From contig NZ_CP013854.1 of assembly GCF_001698125.1 (NCBI RefSeq), positions 5,952,001-6,016,000 of the forward strand: DNA of 64,000 bases, given 5' to 3'. The first letter of the stretch is position 1. The number at the start of each line of letters is the position of its first letter. Positions 59,406 through 64,000 of the stretch are shown here, one piece after another. This DNA comes from Pseudonocardia sp. HH130630-07 (GTDB taxonomy: Bacteria; Actinomycetota; Actinomycetes; Mycobacteriales; Pseudonocardiaceae). The notes beneath the pieces were generated by a model. That model saw only the letters and a program-made list of their open reading frames with translations, was not told the origin of the DNA and searched no databases. Made by a program: the position numbers and the translations under genes.

Positions 59406-60227
59406 TCACCGGCGGTCGATCTCCGCCAGGAAGGTCCGGGTGCCGGTCCCGGGCGCCTCGTCGGCGCGCAGCCCGCAGTACAGGACGACCAGCGCCGAGG
59501 TCGTGAACACGACCAGCGGGATCGTCAGCAGGTTGATCACCAGCTGGCTGACGACCAGCTCCGGGTCCCCCGGCGACGAGCCGAGCGAGAACAGCCCGCC
59601 GAGCAGGACGGCGGCGACGCCGTAGCCGACCGTGATCACGAACAGCGTCAGCAACCGGCCGACGGTGCCGAGGAAGCGCTGGTTGACCAGCGTGAACGTC
59701 CGGCCGAGTCCGGACCGCTCGACGGCGACGACGCCCAGCAGCGCCCCGCCGAACACGATCGTCAGGTACACGCCGGGCAGCACGAGCAGCACGTACCCGA
59801 TGACGGTCAGGACGGCGCTGAGGACGGTCCAGCCCAGCAGCGGCAGGAACCGCCGACCGGCGAACCCGAGCACCTCGCCCGGCGTCCACCGCACCCCGGC
59901 CGCGTCCCGGACGATCACGAAGACCGACGCGGTGAGTCCCAGCGTGCCCAGCACCGCGGACACCACACGCACCAGGCCGACGTCGGTCGACAGCGCGTAG
60001 TCGAACCCGTAGCCGGGGGCCAGCGCCTCGGCACCGTCGAACACCCCGAGGCCGCCCAGCACCCCGACGACCAGCGCCACCGGGACGAACACCAGCAGCT
60101 GGATCACCGTCAACGGCACGAGACTGCGCCGGGTGACCGCCACGCTCCGCCCGAACCAGGCACCGAGGTCCCGGGCGACGAGCGGGTCGTCCGGCGGGGG
60201 CGGCGCAGTGTCGTAGCGATCGGCCAT
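59406..60227 (-). CDS. polytopic membrane protein
   Basis: A 273-residue protein with a soluble N-terminus (about 1-35) and five to six transmembrane helices (around 40-60, 90-110, 125-150, 185-210, 225-255). A conserved-looking internal segment is RRFLPLLGWTVLSAVLTVIG, and TFTLVNQRFLG in a loop. The layout resembles the DUF7847/glycerophosphodiesterase membrane-domain group; function is unknown. The ATG at 60227 is chosen because TACGTT lies exactly 7 nt upstream (leaderless pattern); the frame extends to a TTG only. Confidence 0.8.
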   Translation of the reverse strand: MADRYDTAPPPPDDPLVARDLGAWFGRSVAVTRRSLVPLTVIQLLVFVPVALVVGVLGGLGVFDGAEALAPGYGFDYALSTDVGLVRVVSAVLGTLGLTASVFVIVRDAAGVRWTPGEVLGFAGRRFLPLLGWTVLSAVLTVIGYVLLVLPGVYLTIVFGGALLGVVAVERSGLGRTFTLVNQRFLGTVGRLLTLFVITVGYGVAAVLLGGLFSLGSSPGDPELVVSQLVINLLTIPLVVFTTSALVVLYCGLRADEAPGTGTRTFLAEIDRR

Positions 60228-60245
60228 GGCGCGCAACGTAGACGG

Positions 60246-61022
60246 CTACGCCTCCCGGGCCCGCGGGATCGCCGGAGGGATACCCGAAAGAGCACGCTTC
60301 GTGATCAACCGGTCACTCGACGACCGGGACCGCTGGGCCGGGACCGCGACCGGCACCGGCGGGCCCGGCCGGGCGCTCTCCCGGCGGACCTCCAGCGCGT
60401 CGAGCTCGCGGCGCAGCCGTTGCAGGGCCCGGTGCTGGGCCACCCGCACGGCGCCGGGGGTGGAGCCGACCGCCTCGGCGGTCTCCTCCGCCGTCATCCC
60501 CACGGCGATCCGCAGGGTCACGATCTCGGCCTGCCGCGGGCCGAGCACGGCCAGCAGCCCGCTCAGCCGCTCGCTGCGCTCGGCGTCGAGCAGCACCTGC
60601 TCCGGGTCGTCCGCGTCGCCGGTCCGCTCGGGCAGCTCCTCCACCGCGTCGCACCGGTTGCGGGCCATCGCCCGGAACACGTCGGCGACCTTGTGCCGGG
60701 CGATGCCGAAGACGAACGCGCGGAACGAGAGCGCGGACAGCGTGTAGCCGGGCAGCACGGCCAGCACGGCCATGCAGATCTCCTGGGCCACGTCGTCGGC
60801 CGACCCGGCGACCGTCTCCCGGCGGCCGAGCCGGCCCCGGCAGAACCGCTGGACCAGCGGATGGACCCGGGACAGCAGCAGCGCCACCGCGTCCGGATCA
60901 CCGTGGACGGCCGACTCCAGCAGCTCGGCCGGGAACGGTTCGGCGCCCGGGGCCCGGCCCGGTGCTCCACGACCGCCGTCGACGACGGTCGGTGCGGCGA
61001 CGGCCGCGGCCCGGTCCGGCAT
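60246..61022 (-). CDS. ECF-type sigma factor, SigD/ShbA-like
   Basis: About 258 residues. Region 2 shows VHPLVQRFCRGRLGRRETV, SADDVAQEICMAVLAVLPGY and FVFGIARHKVADVFRAMARN; region 4 shows LGPRQAEIVTLRIAVGMTAEE and GSTPGAVRVAQHRALQRL. The pattern matches mycobacterial SigD and Streptomyces ShbA, which control resuscitation or hrdB transcription. The C-terminus has an extra about 45 residues, basic and proline-rich, not found in SigD. Start choice between ATG 61022 and ATG 61085 is uncertain. It is divergent from a secreted protease gene. Confidence 0.88.
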   Translation of the reverse strand: MPDRAAAVAAPTVVDGGRGAPGRAPGAEPFPAELLESAVHGDPDAVALLLSRVHPLVQRFCRGRLGRRETVAGSADDVAQEICMAVLAVLPGYTLSALSFRAFVFGIARHKVADVFRAMARNRCDAVEELPERTGDADDPEQVLLDAERSERLSGLLAVLGPRQAEIVTLRIAVGMTAEETAEAVGSTPGAVRVAQHRALQRLRRELDALEVRRESARPGPPVPVAVPAQRSRSSSDRLITKRALSGIPPAIPRAREA

Positions 61023-61278
61023 CCTGTCCAGAGCTCCCCTCGGGTGCGACCTGCCCGCCGCGCCCGTCCCCCCGTGCCGGACCATCCGTCCGGCCTGCGT
61101 TCAACCCTGGCCACGCCTCCGAACGGGGTCAATGCAGATGCTCAATTTGCGGTACGCCGCGAGCGCCGTCCGGCGGGTTCGCGAGATACGAACGCAACCG
61201 TGACCCGGCCGGGTCCGCGTCGTTGAGCCGGATGTCCGTGTCCGCTCCCCCCGCCCGCTCCCTGCCGAAGGATCCTCA

Positions 61279-62340
61279 GTGCCCCTGCGTCACCCACGCC
61301 GCCTGCTCCTCACCGTGCTCGGCGCCACCGCCGCGATCGGGATCGGGGTGGCCGTCCCCGCGACGGCGGCCCCCACGCTGCCGGTCGGCCTGCCGGCCCT
61401 GACCGAGGACGCCGCGGCCGGTCTGCTCCCCGCGGTCACCGAGGCCGGCGGCGGCGCGCTGGCGGGCACCTGGTTCGAGGACGGGAAGCTGATGGCCGGG
61501 ACCTGGGACCCGGCGCTCGCCCCGGTGCTGAGCGGGCTCGGCGCCACCCCGGTCGTGCGGGACGAGCCGCGCCGCGACCCGGCCGCTGTGCTCGGCGAGC
61601 TGGCCGCCCGGACGGCGGACGCGATGCCCGAGGGGCTGGCCGCCTACGGCGTCGACCCGCGGACCGAGCAGGTCGTGCTGGAGATGGTCGACGGTCCCGG
61701 GGCGGACACGCTGGCCGGCGAGCTGACCTCGGGCATGGACCCCGCCGCGTACCGGGTCGAGCGGGTGCCCGCCGCACCGCACCGGCAGGCGGTGTCCGGC
61801 GGCGACACGATCCGGGACGGGGCCCAGCGCTGCACCGCCGGGTTCGTGGCCTCGGACTCGGCGGGCGACTGGCTGCTGACCGCCGGGCACTGCACCCGCG
61901 GCGGCTCCGCGACCTGGTACGACGAGGCCCAGAACCCGATCGGGAGCACCAGCCGGACCGCCGGTGGCGGGATCGACGTCGGCATGATCGCCGTCGAGTC
62001 CGGCACGGCGTCGCCCACGGTGGCCGGCACCCCGGTCGCCGGCAGCTCCGCGGCCCCGGTCGGCGCCTCGGTGTGCTTCTACGGCTCGACCAGCGGCCGG
62101 TCCTGCGGTCCCGTCGAGCGCACCGACGTCACCGTGAACTTCGAGGGCCAGCAGCAGTCCGGGCTCACCTCGGTGGCGACCTGCGCCCAGGAGGGCGACT
62201 CCGGCGCGCCCTACATCACCTCCGGCGGGCAGGCCCAGGGCGTGCACACCGGCGCCGGTGGCCCGGACAACTGCACCAGCTACTTCACCCCGATCGCGAC
62301 CGCGACCGACGCCCTCGGGGTCACGCTGAGCACCGGCTGA
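61279..62340 (+). CDS. secreted S1 family serine protease (streptogrisin-like)
   Basis: A 353-residue exported protease: signal peptide (about 8-31, cleavage after ATA), a pro-region of about 140 residues, and a chymotrypsin-fold domain (about 175-353). The catalytic triad is visible: H204 in LLTAGHCT, D233 in GIDVGMI and S308 in EGDSGAPY. At least six cysteines suggest disulfides (including C185-C205 and C266-C276). The arrangement matches alpha-lytic/streptogrisin enzymes that need the pro-region for folding. GTG start follows GAAGGA. Confidence 0.92.
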   Translation: MPLRHPRRLLLTVLGATAAIGIGVAVPATAAPTLPVGLPALTEDAAAGLLPAVTEAGGGALAGTWFEDGKLMAGTWDPALAPVLSGLGATPVVRDEPRRDPAAVLGELAARTADAMPEGLAAYGVDPRTEQVVLEMVDGPGADTLAGELTSGMDPAAYRVERVPAAPHRQAVSGGDTIRDGAQRCTAGFVASDSAGDWLLTAGHCTRGGSATWYDEAQNPIGSTSRTAGGGIDVGMIAVESGTASPTVAGTPVAGSSAAPVGASVCFYGSTSGRSCGPVERTDVTVNFEGQQQSGLTSVATCAQEGDSGAPYITSGGQAQGVHTGAGGPDNCTSYFTPIATATDALGVTLSTG

Positions 62341-62346
62341 GCCGGG

Positions 62347-63708
62347 TCAGCCCCGCACCACCCGGCGCAGCTTCGGCAGGCGCTCGGCGAGCGTGCGCTC
62401 GTACCCGCGGCCGGACGGCGTGTAGTAGTCGGTCCCGACCACGTCGTCCGGCGGGTACTGCTGGCGGAGCACGCCGTCCGGGTCGTCGTGCGGGTAGCGG
62501 TAGCCGACGGCGTTGCCGAGCTTCTGGGCCCCGGCGTAGTGGCCGTCGCGCAGGTGCGGCGGCACCCCGCCGACCTTGCCGGAGCGCACGTCCGCCATCG
62601 CCGCGTCGATCGCCGTGATCACCGCGTTGGACTTCGGCGCGGTCGCCAGGTGCACGGTGACCTGGGCGAGCGCGATCCGCGCCTCCGGCATCCCGACGAG
62701 CTGCACGACCTGCGCGGCCGCCGTCGCGGCGGGCAGCGCGGTGGGATCGGCCAGTCCGACGTCCTCCGAGGCGTGCACCATCAGCCGGCGCGCGATGAAC
62801 CGGGCGTCCTCGCCCGCGACGATCATCCGAGCCAGGTAGTGCAGCGCCGCGTCCGGGTCCGAGCCCCGGATCGACTTGATGAACGCACTGATCACGTCGT
62901 AGTGCTGGTCACCGGCCCGGTCGTAGCGGACCGCCACCTCGGTCACGGCCCGCTCGACCGCGTCGAGGTCGACGACGGCGTCCCCGCCGGCGCCCAGCAC
63001 GCCGTCCGCTGCGGCCTCCAGCGCGGTGAGCGCCCGCCGCCCGTCCCCCGCGGACAGCCGGACGAGTGCGTCCTCGCCCTCCTCGGCGAGGACGACGGTG
63101 CCGTTCAGCCCGCGTTCGGCGGCGACGGCGCGGCGGAGCAGGGCCCGGACGTCGTCCTCGCCGAGCGACTGCAGCTGCAGCACCAGCGAGCGGGACAGCA
63201 GCGGGGACACGACGGAGAACGACGGGTTCTCCGTCGTCGCCGCCACGAGCAGGACCAGCCGGTCCTCCACCGCGCCGAGCAGCGCGTCCTGCTGGGTGCG
63301 GGAGAACCGGTGCACCTCGTCGATGAACAGCACGGTCGAGGTCCCGCTGCGGTCCCGCCGCGTCCGCGCCTCGGAGATGACGGCGCGCAGTTCCTTCACC
63401 CCGGCCGAGAGCGCGGACAGCGCGACGAAGTGCCGCTGCCCGCCGCCCGCTCCGGCCATCAGCCGGGCCAGGGTCGTCTTCCCGGTCCCCGGCGGGCCGT
63501 AGAGCAGCACCGACGCCGCGGCGCCGCCGTCGAGCAGCCGGCGCAGCGGCGCACCGGGGGCCAGCAGCTCGGACTGCCCGACGACCTCGTCGAGGCTGCG
63601 CGGGCGCATCCGGGCCGCCAGCGGTGCGTCCGGGCGGGGGCCGTCGTCGGCCGCGTCCGGGTCGCCGTCCGGTCCGGGGTCGATGTCGAACAGGCCGTCG
63701 GTGCTCAT
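62347..63708 (-). CDS. rarA: replication-associated recombination protein A
   Basis: A 453-residue AAA+ ATPase of the RarA/MgsA/WRNIP1 family that acts at stalled forks and on single-strand ends. It shows Walker A YGPPGTGKTTLARLMAG, Walker B VLFIDEVHRFS, sensor ATTENPSF and the C-terminal tetramerisation domain with HYDVISAFIKSIRGSDPDAA and YPHDDPDG. Start ATG 63708 lies after a short acidic leader. It is convergent with the protease gene (6 bp apart). Confidence 0.96.
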   Translation of the reverse strand: MSTDGLFDIDPGPDGDPDAADDGPRPDAPLAARMRPRSLDEVVGQSELLAPGAPLRRLLDGGAAASVLLYGPPGTGKTTLARLMAGAGGGQRHFVALSALSAGVKELRAVISEARTRRDRSGTSTVLFIDEVHRFSRTQQDALLGAVEDRLVLLVAATTENPSFSVVSPLLSRSLVLQLQSLGEDDVRALLRRAVAAERGLNGTVVLAEEGEDALVRLSAGDGRRALTALEAAADGVLGAGGDAVVDLDAVERAVTEVAVRYDRAGDQHYDVISAFIKSIRGSDPDAALHYLARMIVAGEDARFIARRLMVHASEDVGLADPTALPAATAAAQVVQLVGMPEARIALAQVTVHLATAPKSNAVITAIDAAMADVRSGKVGGVPPHLRDGHYAGAQKLGNAVGYRYPHDDPDGVLRQQYPPDDVVGTDYYTPSGRGYERTLAERLPKLRRVVRG

Positions 63709-63748
63709 CACCGACCAGCCTGTCAGAGCGACCGGCCGGTGAGCGTGC

Positions 63749-64000
63749 TCAGGGTCGGTCGATCTCGTCGGCGAGCACCGGCGTGTGCACGGCGTGGTTC
63801 TCGTGGAACCGGTTCTCCGCGTAGACCACCACGACCACCGCGCTCGCGACGACGGCGACCGGCACCGCCAGCACCACACCGACGATGGTCCCGACGACCG
63901 GGCCCACGACGGACGCCAGCCCGGCGACGACCCCGATCACGACCACGACGACCACGGACGCCAGTCCGGCCAGCACGAGCCGGCCCAGCGTCGGGAAGAA
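63749..64000 (-). CDS. small membrane protein, 5' end outside the window
   Basis: At least 83 residues; the frame is open to the edge, so the N-terminus is missing. It has two long hydrophobic segments rich in valine (VVVVVVIGVVAG and VVLAVPVAVVASAVVVVVYAENRF) and a short polar C-terminus. No family is recognised. An internal GTG at 63976 could be the start of a 75-residue protein. Confidence 0.6.
   Translation of the reverse strand, partial: FFPTLGRLVLAGLASVVVVVVIGVVAGLASVVGPVVGTIVGVVLAVPVAVVASAVVVVVYAENRFHENHAVHTPVLADEIDRP

Overview
The window is 64 kb of very GC-rich DNA with strong third-position GC bias, many GTG starts and dense head-to-tail gene overlaps. The marker set (rbpA, whiA, bldD, mihF, a degenerate priA, a SigD/ShbA-type sigma factor) and the gene order indicate a chromosomal piece of an actinobacterium, most likely of the Pseudonocardiaceae (for example Pseudonocardia). 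That placement is inference from gene content; there is no rRNA gene here. No tRNA, IS element, prophage or CRISPR array was seen.

Layout. 1-2.5 kb is a small accessory edge: an alpha/beta hydrolase divergent from a LysR regulator, and a decayed nitroreductase lying against rbpA. 2.5-17.4 kb is a conserved housekeeping block read leftward: rbpA, secG, tpiA-pgk-gap (lower glycolysis), whiA-yvcK-rapZ-uvrC, and the riboflavin genes ribH-ribBA-ribE with rpe. A rightward DUF2786 gene divergent from uvrC carries a perfect LexA (SOS) box. 17.5-28.2 kb continues leftward with rsmB, fmt, def, priA, metK, coaBC, rpoZ, gmk and mihF, broken by one small exported SH3-like gene. 28.6-37.3 kb is a complete pyrimidine operon, pyrR-pyrB-pyrC-carA-carB-pyrF. 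Its genes are translationally coupled and its leader carries a PyrR-binding loop.

37.9-49.8 kb holds bldD (rightward), nusB-efp, then a rightward cassette (response regulator, unusual double sensor kinase, CPBP protease) inserted between efp and pepQ. The pepQ gene is divergent from a metallo-beta-lactamase gene across a symmetrical promoter. The shikimate genes aroB-aroK-aroC and a prepilin peptidase follow. 49.8-55.0 kb is the most accessory-looking stretch and occupies the place where aroE sits in mycobacteria: a spermidine-synthase-like protein, a lipoprotein, a DUF3291 protein, a DHFR-family remnant, a methyltransferase, a 45-residue peptide gene and a YcaO enzyme. The peptide gene, a perfect 15-bp hairpin and ycaO in direct succession look like a compact, possibly undescribed RiPP locus. 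55-64 kb returns to conserved genes (mltG, ruvX, alaS, rarA) plus a membrane protein, a SigD/ShbA-like sigma factor, a secreted S1 serine protease and a partial membrane protein at the right edge.

Several accessory or divergent genes show a TANNNT -10 hexamer 6-7 nt before the start codon, which suggests leaderless transcription is common in this organism.
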